Shown: positions 26,269 through 36,288 of the stretch, piece after piece
Numbering within the stretch: position 1 is the first letter of the stretch
Layout: every line of letters starts with the position of its first letter
Source of the DNA: Halorubrum lacusprofundi ATCC 49239
GTDB lineage: Archaea; Halobacteriota; Halobacteria; Halobacteriales; Haloferacaceae
Length of the DNA stretch: 64,000 bases
Reading direction: 5' to 3'
Assembly (NCBI RefSeq): GCF_000022205.1
Contig: NC_012029.1
Coordinates: forward strand, 1,860,001-1,924,000
Made by a program: the position numbers and the translations under genes
The notes under the pieces: generated by a model
Database searches by the model: none
What the model saw: the letters and a program-made list of their open reading frames with translations, nothing else
Told to the model about the DNA's origin: nothing

Positions 26269-27573
26269 TTAACAGGAGCAGTAGTAGTCGCGGTCGACGA
26301 ACTCCGTCTCGAACAACTTCGCGGCCGGCGCGGGGTCGGACGGGCGGTAGATCCCCGTCGTTAGGTTCCCCTCGCGCTCGAAGTCGCCGGCGACGAGCCG
26401 CCGCCAGTCGGCGGTCGACAGCTGGTCCCAGAACACGTCGTCGCCCGCGAGCAGCGCGAGGTAGTCGCGGAGGTACACCCACCGCGTCGGCTCGACGCCC
26501 GACGACTCGTACTCGGCGTCGGTGACGGCGGCGTACGCCGCCATCGGGAGGTTCGCGCCCGCGGCGACCGGCATCCCGATCCACTTCCACGGTCGGGTGT
26601 TGACGTCGAGCAGGAGGAACTCCTCGCGCTCGTCGTCGTACACGAACTCCGCCTCGCTGATCCCGTGGTAGCCGGCGTCGTCGAGCACCGCCAGCGCGCG
26701 CGCCTCGATCGCCGGCTCGTCGGCCGTCTCCACCAGACAGGAGGTACCGAACTGCTGCGGGAATCGCACCGCGGCGTTGCCGACGACCGCGAGCGCGTCC
26801 CCGACGCCCGAGGGCGGGACGTACGACGCGAGCGAGTGGTCTCGACCGGTGGCGATGTCGACGCGTTTCTGCGCCATCACGGCGATCTCCTCCTCGCGGG
26901 CGGCCGCGACCGCGTCCGCGAACTCCTTGCGGTCGGCGACCTCCAGTACGTTGGTGCCGAACGCCTCCTCGAAGTCGCGTTTGAGCTCCGGTTTCACCAC
27001 GAGCGGGAACCCGAGCGCCTCGGCGGCCTCGTCGAGGGTGGCGTCGGCGTCCGGCGTGCCCGTCGCCGCCTCCGCCGTCTCCGTGAGCCGGTACGTCTCC
27101 GGGTACGGAACGCCGAGCGTCTCGCAGGTCGCGTACAGCTCGGACTTGTTCAACACGTCGTCGAGCGTGTCGATCCCGGCGAAGGGGAGCCGGACACCCT
27201 CGGGATCCGCCCGCGCGTACGCCAGCGCCCACTCGTCCATGCAGCCGAACGCGACCGCCTCGCGGCCGATCGCGTCGACGATCGCCTCCACGTCCTCGCG
27301 GAACCCGTCGAGGTCGTCGAGCGGGTACGTCACCGCGCCCGCGAAGTCGACCGCATCCGAGGGTGGTGCGAGCCCGTCGTGGCGGAGCGCGTCGTCGTCT
27401 CCGGGGCGGTCGAGCGCGATCACGGGCACGTCGTGGGCGTCGAGCGCGCGGGCGACGCCGAGTCCGGTCACGTGTGCGTTGCTGACGAGGGCCGGCGGTC
27501 GGTCGAAGGAGGCGTCCGCGAGCGCATCGATCAGCGCCTCTGTCGAGCGAAACTGCGCTGCCATACCCGTCAT
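26269..27573 (-). CDS. ATP-grasp enzyme (carboxylate-amine ligase type)
   Basis: This 434-residue protein has ATP-grasp features: the flexible Lys region PLVVKPELKRDFEEAFG (about 175-195), the MAQKRV segment, and C-terminal YHGISEAEFVYDD...FLLLDVNTRPWKWIGM, the Mg-binding Glu/Asn pair. The fold ligates an acid to an amine at the cost of ATP. Its N-terminal ALVSNAHVTGLGVARAL domain resembles those of cell-surface or polysaccharide-modifying homologues. The product is unknown. ATG 27573 was taken; ATG 27564 is equally possible. It ends in the unusual tail DRDYYCSC. Confidence 0.82.
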   Translation of the reverse strand: MTGMAAQFRSTEALIDALADASFDRPPALVSNAHVTGLGVARALDAHDVPVIALDRPGDDDALRHDGLAPPSDAVDFAGAVTYPLDDLDGFREDVEAIVDAIGREAVAFGCMDEWALAYARADPEGVRLPFAGIDTLDDVLNKSELYATCETLGVPYPETYRLTETAEAATGTPDADATLDEAAEALGFPLVVKPELKRDFEEAFGTNVLEVADRKEFADAVAAAREEEIAVMAQKRVDIATGRDHSLASYVPPSGVGDALAVVGNAAVRFPQQFGTSCLVETADEPAIEARALAVLDDAGYHGISEAEFVYDDEREEFLLLDVNTRPWKWIGMPVAAGANLPMAAYAAVTDAEYESSGVEPTRWVYLRDYLALLAGDDVFWDQLSTADWRRLVAGDFEREGNLTTGIYRPSDPAPAAKLFETEFVDRDYYCSC

Positions 27574-27744
27574 GGTCGGTCCGGGTACAAAGGCGCACCA
27601 GTACCGGCCCGGCGTGCCACTACCGGTGACGCGGGCGGCCACCACTACCGATGATACGGTCTCCGACACAATCGGGACGGACCGACGAACCGCCGACTTC
27701 CCCGACGCAACGCGCTTTTACTCGTGTGTCGCCTCCGATCCGGT

Positions 27745-28386
27745 ATGAGCGAGCGCGAGAGCAAATCCGAAGACGGAGGCGAGATCGGCGGTGACGGCGA
27801 GGGCGAGGGAGTGACCGGTGACGGCGAGGGAGTGACCGGTGACGGCGAGGGAGTGACCGGTGACGGCGAGGGAGCGATCGGCGGCGGCGGCGACCTCCCC
27901 GACCGCGTCCGCCGCGCGTTCGCGGACCACGGCTCCTTCGAGCCCGTGGACGAGGGCGTTTGGGTTGCGGAGACGACCCCCTTCGACGCCGAGGTGCGCG
28001 CCGAGCCCGCCGCGGACGGCCGGATCCACTTTGTAGTGACCGTCCGGGTGCCGACCCTCTCCGCGACGGCGGCCGACGAGGTCGCCGACGTGGTCGAGGA
28101 GGGGTGGATCGAGACGTTCGAACTCCGCGTCGTCGACGTGGGCGGAGTCACTCGCGGTGACCACGAGTTCGACCCCACTGTCGCGGTCGCCGCCGACGAG
28201 ATTACGGTCGATTTCGAGCTGACTGAGATCAACGAGCGGCGCGGCGTCGACGACGCCGGGGCGCTGATCAACTTCGTCGAGGGGACCTACGTGCAGGGGG
28301 TCATCCCCGGCTACGAGTACACCGAGCCGCTCGACGGGCTGCTCTCCGCGGCGCGCCAACAGGGCAACAGCGGCGGCGGGTTCTAG
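27745..28386 (+). CDS. DUF5813-like protein with repeat-expanded N-terminus
   Basis: This 213-residue acidic protein has an N-terminal disordered part of 50 or so residues. It contains three perfect copies of a 7-residue unit (EGVTGDG) encoded by a 21-base repeat at 27805-27867. The rest is a compact alpha/beta domain (LPDRVRRAFADHGSFEP...ELTEINERRG...VQGVIPGYEY). It resembles haloarchaeal DUF5813 by layout, function unknown. ATG 27745 is preferred; the repeat sits after it, so the tail length can vary between strains without disturbing the domain. Confidence 0.75.
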   Translation: MSERESKSEDGGEIGGDGEGEGVTGDGEGVTGDGEGVTGDGEGAIGGGGDLPDRVRRAFADHGSFEPVDEGVWVAETTPFDAEVRAEPAADGRIHFVVTVRVPTLSATAADEVADVVEEGWIETFELRVVDVGGVTRGDHEFDPTVAVAADEITVDFELTEINERRGVDDAGALINFVEGTYVQGVIPGYEYTEPLDGLLSAARQQGNSGGGF

Positions 28387-28424
28387 GCCGATAGGGGCAA
28401 ATGCCGCGAGCCCCTTGGTCAAAT

Positions 28425-28748
28425 ATGCTCGCGCTGTTCGGGTTCGTCAGCCTTCTCGCCCTCGTGGCCTTTCACACGCTGATCGCCGGGGTGGCGACCC
28501 GCTTTTTCCGGCTCCGGCTGAACACCTCGTGGGGGGCGATCGTGTACACGCTCGTGTTGACTCCGATGTTGCTCCTGATCTCGATGCTGGTGTTCACCGG
28601 CGTCCTCAACGTCGGCACTGGCATCAATCTCGGCAGCCCGACGCTCGTCGTCGGGCTGCTCGTCGCACTTCCCGTCGTGCTCGGGGCGGCGATCGACTAT
28701 CTCTACGTTCCGCCTCCGGACGACGTCGAACTGCCGGACACGAACTGA
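28425..28748 (+). CDS. Three-helix membrane protein
   Basis: This 107-residue hydrophobic protein has three predicted membrane segments and a Pro/Asp-rich C-terminus (YVPPPDDVELPDT). The first helix is ALFGFVSLLALVAFHTLIAG; a TRFFRLRLNTSWG loop follows. Its family is not recognised with certainty; haloarchaeal equivalents carry uninformative names. ATG 28425 is used because the upstream frame lacks coding character. Confidence 0.75.
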   Translation: MLALFGFVSLLALVAFHTLIAGVATRFFRLRLNTSWGAIVYTLVLTPMLLLISMLVFTGVLNVGTGINLGSPTLVVGLLVALPVVLGAAIDYLYVPPPDDVELPDTN

Positions 28749-28805
28749 CGACGGCATCGAAGACGGCGACGCTGCGACCGCTTCACCTCTGCGCTCGTCG
28801 ACGGA

Positions 28806-29399
28806 CTACTCGCCCAGCAACTCCGACAGAACCTCCTCGACCCGCGCGATGACCGCCTCCGGCGACTGCGAGGCGTCGATGCGGACGAACCGGTCCGGCT
28901 CGGCGTCGATCAGTCGCTCGTAGTTTTTCCGGACCGCAGCGAGGTAGCCGTCCTGCTCGAATTTGTTCGTCCGGCCTGCGCGCTCGGCTGCCTCGCGGGC
29001 GTCCAGATCGAGGTAGATCGTCGCATCCGGCGGCCGCGAGAAGGCGGCGTGGATTCCCTTTATATACTCTAGTGGGCGGTCGATGTCGACATCGCTGGCG
29101 GCGAGCGTCGCCGCCTGATAGGCGAACCGGGAGTCGGAGTAGCGGTCGGAGATCACGAGGTCGCCGTCGGCGAGGGCGGGCTCGATCGTTCCCGAGAGGT
29201 GGTCCGCGTGGTCGGCCGTCAACAGGAATAGCTCCGCGAGCGGGTCGGCGTCGTCGGCCGCGATCGACCGGTCGACCGCCTCGCCATACCAGCTGTCGGT
29301 GGGCTCGCGGGTGAACGTCGCGTCGGGGTAGACGTCGTGGAGCGCCTCCCAGACGGTGGTCTTTCCGCTGCCGTCGAGCCCCTCCAGCGTGATCAGCAT
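28806..29399 (-). CDS. tmk: Thymidylate kinase
   Basis: This 197-residue kinase phosphorylates dTMP to dTDP. The P-loop GLDGSGKTT sits at residues 6-14; the [11 protein letters not shown] region (about 90-100) is the catalytic/TMP-binding segment (DRY-like). An Arg-rich lid region follows ([11 protein letters not shown]). The length is normal. ATG 29399 gives a start right at the first strand ([12 protein letters not shown]). It diverges from the CNNM/CBS gene. Confidence 0.92.
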   Translation of the reverse strand: MLITLEGLDGSGKTTVWEALHDVYPDATFTREPTDSWYGEAVDRSIAADDADPLAELFLLTADHADHLSGTIEPALADGDLVISDRYSDSRFAYQAATLAASDVDIDRPLEYIKGIHAAFSRPPDATIYLDLDAREAAERAGRTNKFEQDGYLAAVRKNYERLIDAEPDRFVRIDASQSPEAVIARVEEVLSELLGE

Positions 29400-29552
29400 G
29401 GTCGCGCTCCGGCGCGGCAAGGAATAAACGGCGCGGGTTCCGACGAGACCCTTTTTAGTGGCTCCGCGTCGAACCGCCGGCATGGTCGACGATATCCATC
29501 ACACCAGTCACATCCGTCACACCCGCCACGCCCGCGGACCGCGGAGGCACCG

Positions 29553-30947
29553 ATGATAGATATCGCGATCTCCGCCACTCGGGTCGTCGCGGCGCTCGTG
29601 TTGGTCGTGTTGAACGGCTTCTTCGTCGCCTCCGAGTTCGCCTTCGTCCGCGTCCGCTCCACCTCGGTCGAGCAGCTGGTCGAGGAGGGGCGCCCCGGCT
29701 CGGGAGCGCTGCAGGACGTGATGGGGAGCCTCGACGACTACCTCGCGGCGACGCAGCTCGGGATCACGCTCGCCTCGCTCGGGCTCGGGTGGGTCGGCGA
29801 GCCCGCGATTGTGGCGCTGATCGAGCCGGCGCTCGGACCGCTGCTCCCCCCGAACCTCGTCCACATCGTCGCGTTCGCGATCGGGTTCAGCATCATCACG
29901 TTCCTCCACGTCGTGTTCGGTGAGCTGGCGCCGAAGACGATCGCCATCGCGCAGGCCGAGCGGGTCGCGATGATGTTGGCGCCCCCGATGAAGCTCTCCT
30001 ACTACCTGTTCTCGCCCGGCATCGTCGTGTTCAACGGGGCGGCTAACGCCTTCACGCGCATGCTCGGCGTCCCGCCGGCCTCGGAGACGGACGAGACGAT
30101 GAAGGAGCGCGAGATCCGCCGCGTGCTCGCGCGCTCCGGCGAGGCCGGTCACGTCGCAGACGTCGAAGTCGAGATGATCGACGCCGTCTTCGAACTCGAC
30201 GACACCGTGGTCCGGGAGGCGATGGTCCCCCGACCGGACGTGACGAGCATCCCGGCCGGCGCGGACCTCGCCGCGATCCGCACGACCGTACTCGACGCGG
30301 GTCACACCCGGTACCCGGTAGTAGCGGCTGACGACGCAGACCGCGTGGTCGGCTTCGTTGACGCGAAAGACGTGTTGCGCGCGGGTGAAGCGGGTGACGA
30401 GTCGGTCACGGCTGCCGATCTCGCACGCGACCTCGTGATCGTTCCGGAGACCACGTCGCTGAGCGATCTGCTCGTGCAGTTCCGCGATGAACGCCGTCAG
30501 ATGGCCGCCGTCGTCGACGAGTGGGGCGCCTTCGAGGGGATAGTCACCGTCGAAGACACGGTCGAGACGCTCGTCGGCGACCTCCGCGACGGCTTCGACG
30601 CCGCGGGCGGCGACCACGCGGTTCGGAAGACCGGGGCGGGGGCCTACGAGGCCGACGGGTCGGTCTCGCTATCCGTCGTCAACGACGCGCTCGGCACCGA
30701 CTTCGACGGCGACGGGTTCGAGACGCTCGGCGGACTCGTGCTCGATCGACTCGGTCGCACCTCGGAAACCGGGGATACGATCGCGGCCGGCGACTACCTC
30801 TTCGAGGTCACGGCGGTCGACGGCGCCCGCATCTCGACAGTCCGGATCGAGGAGGTCGACGAAGGCGACGAAGTCGACGGCGAGGACGAGGTCGACGGAG
30901 CCGGTGACGGGGCCGATGACGAATCCGGCGGGGCGGACGGCGCCTGA
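29553..30947 (+). CDS. CNNM/CBS-domain membrane protein (hemolysin C/CorC family)
   Basis: This 464-residue protein has an N-terminal CNNM/DUF21 membrane domain with about four helices (about 8-190; typical FVASEFAFVRVR motif), a CBS pair (about 205-330) and a C-terminal CorC_HlyC domain (about 350-430). The family is thought to transport or sense Mg2+/Co2+, though direct proof is limited. It ends in an acidic Asp/Glu/Gly tail. The ATG at 29553 begins directly at the membrane domain. Confidence 0.9.
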   Translation: MIDIAISATRVVAALVLVVLNGFFVASEFAFVRVRSTSVEQLVEEGRPGSGALQDVMGSLDDYLAATQLGITLASLGLGWVGEPAIVALIEPALGPLLPPNLVHIVAFAIGFSIITFLHVVFGELAPKTIAIAQAERVAMMLAPPMKLSYYLFSPGIVVFNGAANAFTRMLGVPPASETDETMKEREIRRVLARSGEAGHVADVEVEMIDAVFELDDTVVREAMVPRPDVTSIPAGADLAAIRTTVLDAGHTRYPVVAADDADRVVGFVDAKDVLRAGEAGDESVTAADLARDLVIVPETTSLSDLLVQFRDERRQMAAVVDEWGAFEGIVTVEDTVETLVGDLRDGFDAAGGDHAVRKTGAGAYEADGSVSLSVVNDALGTDFDGDGFETLGGLVLDRLGRTSETGDTIAAGDYLFEVTAVDGARISTVRIEEVDEGDEVDGEDEVDGAGDGADDESGGADGA

Positions 30948-31028
30948 CGCCGGCCGATTATCCTGGCCTGTTCCCCGCGAGGGCGAACCGCCGCGGACCT
31001 TTTTACCGCACGCCGCGACCATAGGAGC

Positions 31029-31922
31029 ATGTTCGATCGCATCCTGTTCCCGACCGACGGCAGCGACGGGGCGAGCGCCGCGTTCGATCACGTCCTCGAT
31101 ATCGCGGCCGATCACGGCGCGACCGTCCACGTTCTCAACGTCGCCGACACGACCCACGACAGCGTCACACGGATCGACGGCGAGATTGTCGACGTACTCG
31201 AACGCGAGGGCGAGGAGATCGTCGAGGCGGTCGCGGACCGCGCTGCCGACCGGGGAATCGAGACGGTGACCAAGGTGCTTCAGGGCGGCGTCGCCGAGAC
31301 AATCGCCACGTACGCCGGGGAGCACGAGATGGACCTCGTCGCCATGCCGACTCGCGGTCGAACGGGATTCGACCGCCTGCTCCTCGGGAGCACCACCGAG
31401 CGCGTCGTCCGAGAATCGACGGTGCCGGTGCTCAGTATCCGACCGGACGGAGAGACGGCGCGGTACCCCTACCGGAACGTTCTCGTGCCCACCGACGGGA
31501 GCGAGCGCGCCGCCGACGCCCTCGACCGGGCGCTGACGCTCGCCAAGCGCGCGGACGCGACGGTCCACGTCCTCACCGTCGTCGACGTCGCGACCGTCGG
31601 GGGCGAGGGGTACTCGGGCGTGGACGCGCTGGTGGAGGGTGCCGAGGAGACGGTCATGGAAGCGGCGGCGACCGCCGAGGAAGCGGGTGTCGATTCGGTC
31701 GAGGCAGTCGAGGTCGGGTCGTCTGCAACGCGCGGGATCCAGTCGTACATCGACGAGAACGACATTGATCTGGTCGTCATGGGGACGCAGGGACGAACCG
31801 GAGTCAAGCGGTACCTCCTCGGGAGCGTCGCCGAGCGCACCGTCCGCACGTCTCCGGTACCGGTGTTGACGGTTTCCGACCCGGGCGACGAGGCGGGTGA
31901 CGAAACGGGCGACGAAGACTGA
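31029..31922 (+). CDS. Double-domain universal stress protein
   Basis: This 297-residue protein contains two UspA folds in tandem, residues about 1-145 and 150-290. Each has the start (LFPTDGSDGA; LVPTDGSERA) and the ATP-binding signature (MPTRGRTGFDRLLLGSTTERVV; MGTQGRTGVKRYLLGSVAERTV). Both repeats keep the G-x2-G-x9-G(S/T) residues, so both could bind ATP. Acidic tail at the end. It follows the CNNM/CBS gene by 81 bases and may share its control. Confidence 0.92.
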   Translation: MFDRILFPTDGSDGASAAFDHVLDIAADHGATVHVLNVADTTHDSVTRIDGEIVDVLEREGEEIVEAVADRAADRGIETVTKVLQGGVAETIATYAGEHEMDLVAMPTRGRTGFDRLLLGSTTERVVRESTVPVLSIRPDGETARYPYRNVLVPTDGSERAADALDRALTLAKRADATVHVLTVVDVATVGGEGYSGVDALVEGAEETVMEAAATAEEAGVDSVEAVEVGSSATRGIQSYIDENDIDLVVMGTQGRTGVKRYLLGSVAERTVRTSPVPVLTVSDPGDEAGDETGDED

Positions 31923-32029
31923 CTCGGGCATCGATCTCCCGCTTCGCGGCTCCGCCGATTCCCACTCCTCGTCATCGCGGCGTCTGACGCCGCGGTAGGT
32001 TTACGGGCGTTCCGTCCGACGTATCGTGT

Positions 32030-32926
32030 ATGAAAGTGTTGGTAGCCGGCGGAACCGGGTTCATCGGGTCGTACCTCTGCCGCGCGCTCGCAGACGGGGG
32101 TCACGAGGTGACTGCCCTCTCCAGGTCGCCGAGCGATACCCCCGAGGGGGTCGCGTCCGCGACGGGCGACGTTACCGACTACGACTCGATCGCCAGCGCG
32201 GTCGAGGGGCAAGACGCGGTGGTGAACCTGGTCGCGCTCTCGCCGCTGTTCGAGCCGAAGGGCGGGAACGTCATGCACGACCGGATCCACCGCAAAGGCA
32301 CAGAGAACCTCGTTCGGGCCGCCGAGGAGGGCGGCGCCGAGCGGTTCCTCCAGTTAAGCGCGCTCGGCGCCGACCCCGACGGCGACACCGCCTACATCCG
32401 CGCGAAGGGACAAGCCGAGGAGATCGTCCGCGAGAGCGGCCTCGGCTGGACGATCTTCCGCCCCTCCGTCGTCTTCGGCGAGGGCGGCGAGTTCGTCTCC
32501 TTTACCAAGCGGCTGAAGGGGATGTTCGCGCCGGGTCTGCCTCTGTACCCGCTTCCCGGCGGCGGGAAGACCCGCTTCCAGCCGATCCACGTCGAGGACC
32601 TCGTCTCGATGCTGGTCGCGGCGCTGGAAGAGGACGAGCACGTCGGCGAGACCTACGAGATCGGCGGTCCAGAGACGTTGACGCTCAGGCAGGTGACCGA
32701 CCTCGTGTACGAGGCCGAAAAGAAGGGAGTCACGATCATTCCCCTGCCGATGCCGCTCGCCCGGATCGGGCTCACAGTCCTTGGCGCCGTCCCGGGGTTC
32801 CCGATGGGCGCTGACCAGTACCGGTCGTTGAAGTTCGACAACACGACCGCACACAACGACGTCGAGGCGTTCGGCGTCGACCCTGCCGAGCTGACCACGC
32901 TCGGAGAACACCTCGGGGTGGTGTGA
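32030..32926 (+). CDS. NDUFA9-like NAD(P)-dependent oxidoreductase
   Basis: This 298-residue extended SDR-type protein has the N-terminal nucleotide motif GGTGFIGSYL (residues 7-16) and the family phrase RFLQLSALGAD...YIRAKGQAEEIV. Atypical SDRs of this group (complex I NDUFA9-like) bind NAD(P)H and may lack a classic YxxxK. The C-terminal half includes QPIHVEDLVSM and YEIGGPETLTLRQV. The start at 32030 matches the first strand. It precedes the cetZ1 promoter region. Confidence 0.9.
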   Translation: MKVLVAGGTGFIGSYLCRALADGGHEVTALSRSPSDTPEGVASATGDVTDYDSIASAVEGQDAVVNLVALSPLFEPKGGNVMHDRIHRKGTENLVRAAEEGGAERFLQLSALGADPDGDTAYIRAKGQAEEIVRESGLGWTIFRPSVVFGEGGEFVSFTKRLKGMFAPGLPLYPLPGGGKTRFQPIHVEDLVSMLVAALEEDEHVGETYEIGGPETLTLRQVTDLVYEAEKKGVTIIPLPMPLARIGLTVLGAVPGFPMGADQYRSLKFDNTTAHNDVEAFGVDPAELTTLGEHLGVV

Positions 32927-33068
32927 TGGCGGCGACGATCGAGGTGTCGCGGGCCCGATCCGGGGGACGTCGACGCCCCGCGACCTCCGACTCGACCGCT
33001 GATCAGAGCGCCAACCGGTCGATCGTGTCAACGAGCCGAATATCACGGGTAATAACAGCAACCGAAGG

Positions 33069-33110
33069 TTTAAATACGCGATCACGTTCTGTTCATTTCA
33101 AACGCGGAGG
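33069..33110 (+). promoter_or_regulatory. cetZ1 promoter and Shine-Dalgarno
   Basis: TTTAAATA at 33069-33076 is a strong archaeal TATA box. GGAGG at 33106-33110 lies 9 bases before the ATG of cetZ1. So this gene, unlike most here, seems to have a leader of about 20-25 bases with a real ribosome-binding site. Confidence 0.75.
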
Positions 33111-33119
33111 GAGCACACG

Positions 33120-34298
33120 ATGAAACTTGCAATGATCGGATTCGGACAGGCGGGGGGAAAAGTCGTCGACAAATTCCTGGAGTACGACAAGCGGACGGGC
33201 TCGGAGATCGTCCGCGCGGCCGCGGCCGTCAACACGGCCAAAGCCGATCTCATGGGCCTCGAGCACATCGCTGAGAACCAGCGCGTGCTCATCGGTCAGT
33301 CCCGGGTGAAGGGCCACGGGGTCGGCGCTGACAACGAACTCGGCGCGGAGATCGCCGAGGAGGACATCGACGAGGTACAGGGCGCCATCGACTCGATCCC
33401 GGTCCACGAGGTCGACGCGTTCCTCGTCGTCTCCGGGCTCGGCGGCGGCACCGGCTCCGGGGGCGCGCCTGTGCTCGCGAAACACCTCAAGCGGATCTAC
33501 ACCGAGCCGGTCTACGGGCTCGGTATCCTGCCGGGTAGCGACGAGGGGGGCATTTACACCCTGAACGCGGCCCGCTCGTTCCAGACGTTCGTCCGCGAGG
33601 TGGACAACCTGATGGTGTTCGACAACGACGCCTGGCGGAAGACCGGCGAGTCCGTCCAGGGCGGCTACGAGGAGATCAACGAGGAGATCGTTCGACGGTT
33701 CGGCATCCTGTTCGGCGCCGGCGAGATCCAGCAGGGCCAGGAGGTCGCCGAGAGCGTCGTCGACTCCTCGGAGATCATCAACACGCTCTCCGGCGGCGGC
33801 GTCTCCACGGTCGGCTACGCCGAGGAGGAGGTCGAAGAGCGCACCTCGGGCGGGCTGCTCTCCCGGCTTCGCAACGACGACGGGGAAGACCAACTCGACA
33901 GCGCACACACCACGAACCGGATCACCAGCCTCGTCCGGAAGGCGGCGCTGGGCCGGCTCACGCTCCCCTGTGAGATCGAGGGAGCCGAGCGCGCCCTGCT
34001 CGTGCTTGCGGGGCCGCCGGAGTACCTCAACCGGAAAGGTATCGAGCGCGGGCGGAAGTGGCTCGAAGAGCAGACCGGCTCGATGGAGGTCCGCGGGGGG
34101 GACTACCCGTACCGCGGCGCCGGCTTCGTCGCGACCGTGATCCTGCTCGCGGGCGTCACCAACGTCCCGCGGATCAAGGAGCTCCAGCAGGTCGCCATCG
34201 AGGCGCAGGACAACCTCGACGAGATCCGCGACGAGAGCGAGGAGAACCTCGACGAACTCGTCAGCGACGACAGCGACGAACTCGAATCGCTGTTCTGA
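33120..34298 (+). CDS. cetZ1: Tubulin-like CetZ1
   Basis: This 392-residue FtsZ/tubulin-superfamily GTPase begins [19 protein letters not shown], the recognisable CetZ1 N-terminus. The tubulin signature GGGTGSG is at 108-114. Later regions include [19 protein letters not shown] and the T7-like catalytic loop. CetZ1 is known in Haloferax to support cell-shape change to motile rods, not division. The acidic C-terminal tail ends SDELESLF. It is followed within 14 bases by cofC, in the same direction, suggesting a shared transcript. Confidence 0.93.
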   Translation: MKLAMIGFGQAGGKVVDKFLEYDKRTGSEIVRAAAAVNTAKADLMGLEHIAENQRVLIGQSRVKGHGVGADNELGAEIAEEDIDEVQGAIDSIPVHEVDAFLVVSGLGGGTGSGGAPVLAKHLKRIYTEPVYGLGILPGSDEGGIYTLNAARSFQTFVREVDNLMVFDNDAWRKTGESVQGGYEEINEEIVRRFGILFGAGEIQQGQEVAESVVDSSEIINTLSGGGVSTVGYAEEEVEERTSGGLLSRLRNDDGEDQLDSAHTTNRITSLVRKAALGRLTLPCEIEGAERALLVLAGPPEYLNRKGIERGRKWLEEQTGSMEVRGGDYPYRGAGFVATVILLAGVTNVPRIKELQQVAIEAQDNLDEIRDESEENLDELVSDDSDELESLF

Positions 34299-34311
34299 GG
34301 AGACCCTCCTG

Positions 34312-34965
34312 ATGGAGGTCATTGTTCCGTTTTCGACAGAGCGCCCCAAGTCGCGACTCTCCGCCGTCCTCACACCCGACGAGCGCGCCGCGTTCGCGCG
34401 GACGATGCTGCAAGACGTACTCGCCGCGATCGACGCGGCCGACGGCGAGCCGCGAATATTGGCGACCGGCGCGGTCGGTATCGATCTCCCCTCCCCGGTG
34501 GAAATCGACGACCGCCCCCTGACCGACGCGGTCAACGCGGCGATCGACGCCCGTCTCGGAAACGACGGCGCAGAGCGCGTCGCGGTCGTCATGGCCGACC
34601 TCGCGCTCGCGACGCCGAACGCCCTGCGGGAGCTGTTCGCGGCCGGACGCGAGGCCGAGGTCGCGATCGCCCCCGGCCGCGGCGGCGGAACGAACGCGTT
34701 CGTCGCCGGCCACCCGGCGTTCCGGGTCGACTACCACGGTGCTTCCTACCTCGATCACCGGCGTATCGCCGACGAGATCGGCGCGGGCGTGCGGGTCGTC
34801 GACTCCCACCGGCTCGCGACCGACGTGGACGAGCCGGCCGACCTCGCGGAGCTGCTGATCCACGCCGAGGCGGACGGCGACGGCGGGAGGGCGGCGCGGT
34901 GGCTCCGCGACGCCGGCTTCGCGCTCGACACGACGGACGGGCGGGTCGGCGTCAGGCGGGAGTGA
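34312..34965 (+). CDS. cofC: 2-phospho-L-lactate guanylyltransferase CofC (F420 synthesis)
   Basis: This 217-residue nucleotidyltransferase activates 2-phospholactate (or phosphoenolpyruvate) with GTP for coenzyme F420. The start [19 protein letters not shown] and the later [14 protein letters not shown] and [13 protein letters not shown] are family features. It lies 13 bases after cetZ1 and is followed by cofG at 35054, so F420 genes are grouped here. Confidence 0.92.
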   Translation: MEVIVPFSTERPKSRLSAVLTPDERAAFARTMLQDVLAAIDAADGEPRILATGAVGIDLPSPVEIDDRPLTDAVNAAIDARLGNDGAERVAVVMADLALATPNALRELFAAGREAEVAIAPGRGGGTNAFVAGHPAFRVDYHGASYLDHRRIADEIGAGVRVVDSHRLATDVDEPADLAELLIHAEADGDGGRAARWLRDAGFALDTTDGRVGVRRE

Positions 34966-35053
34966 GGCCGGTTTCCCGCGGGGTCGACCTCCCGGCGACG
35001 CCCTCGGATCCGCGACCGCGATCCTTTTTGAGTCGCGACCGAGAGAGACGAAC

Positions 35054-36217
35054 GTGTTCGCAGCCGCCGAGGAGTACGGGATCGAGATCGAGCCCGACCC
35101 CGAACGGGTCGAGCGACTGCTCTCGATCACCCCCGCCGACGTCGAGCCCGCCGACCGGCTCACCTTCGCGCGGAACGTCTTCGTCCCGCTGACGACCGCC
35201 TGCCGGTACACCTGCACGTACTGCACCTACTACGACGTGCCCGGCGAGGCGTCGTTGCTGTCTCCCGAGGAGGTCCGGCAGCGGTGTCGCGTCGGGGCCG
35301 ACGCCGGCTGCACGGAGGCGCTGTTCACCTTCGGCGACGAGCCCGACGACCGGTACACAGCGGTCCACGATCAGCTCGACGAGTGGGGATACGACTCGAT
35401 TCTGGAGTACCTCTACCGTGCCTGCGAGATCGCGTTAGAGGAGGGACTGCTCCCGCATTCGAACCCCGGTGATCTCACGGAGGCGGCGTTTGCGGACCTC
35501 CGCGAGGTGAACGCCTCGATGGGCGTCATGCTGGAGACGACCGCCGACGTCGACGCCCACAGCGGCGGTCGCCGGAAGACCCCGGGCCAGCGGCTCAACA
35601 CGATCCGCGCCGCGGGCCGGCAGGGTGTGCCCTTCACCACCGGCATCCTCCTCGGTATCGGCGAGGACTGGCGCGACCGCGCGGAGAGCCTGCTCGCGAT
35701 CCGGGAGATCCACGAGCGACACGGCCACGTCCAAGAGGTGATCGTGCAGAACGTCGTCCCGAACGAGCGATCGGACTTCGAAAAGCCCGATCTGGCGACG
35801 ATGCGCCGGGTCGTCGCGATGGCGCGGGCCGCGCTCCCCCCCGAAGTGTCGGTCCAAGTGCCGCCGAACCTCTCGCCCGCGGCCGACCTCGTCGACTGCG
35901 GGATCGACGACCTCGGCGGCGTCTCCCCCGTCACCGACGACTACGTCAACCCGGACTACGCGTGGCCCGACCTCGACGGCCTCCGGACGGTCGCCGACGC
36001 GGGCGGGATGCCGCTTCGCGAGCGCCTCCCGACCTACGCCCGATTCCTCCCCGACGGGCTCAGGCCCTCGGACACGGAGCCTGCCGCGCCTCCGGCCGGC
36101 CGCGACGCGTGGATCCCGCCGGCGGTCCGCGACCGGATGCGCGCGGACGACCCGCACGGGCGACGGCTCCGTGGCGTCGCGCGTGGCGACGGCCCGCTCG
36201 CGGTCCGTGGGGATTGA
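35054..36217 (+). CDS. cofG: 7,8-didemethyl-8-hydroxy-5-deazariboflavin synthase subunit CofG
   Basis: This 387-residue radical-SAM enzyme forms the deazaflavin ring of F420 together with CofH, which is not in the window. The cluster motif CxxxCxxC is Cys50, Cys54, Cys57 (CRYTCTYC). Downstream are the TTADVDAHSGGRRKTPGQR and HVQEVIVQNVVPNERSD regions. The start is GTG (35054). A C-terminal Arg-rich extension follows the core. It follows cofC by 88 bases. Confidence 0.94.
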   Translation: MFAAAEEYGIEIEPDPERVERLLSITPADVEPADRLTFARNVFVPLTTACRYTCTYCTYYDVPGEASLLSPEEVRQRCRVGADAGCTEALFTFGDEPDDRYTAVHDQLDEWGYDSILEYLYRACEIALEEGLLPHSNPGDLTEAAFADLREVNASMGVMLETTADVDAHSGGRRKTPGQRLNTIRAAGRQGVPFTTGILLGIGEDWRDRAESLLAIREIHERHGHVQEVIVQNVVPNERSDFEKPDLATMRRVVAMARAALPPEVSVQVPPNLSPAADLVDCGIDDLGGVSPVTDDYVNPDYAWPDLDGLRTVADAGGMPLRERLPTYARFLPDGLRPSDTEPAAPPAGRDAWIPPAVRDRMRADDPHGRRLRGVARGDGPLAVRGD

Positions 36218-36288
36218 GTGTGAGAGAGCACGGATAAACAACTGCGCTGCCAGTAGCTTCTTTAAATACTAATCCAAATGAGAGAGTG

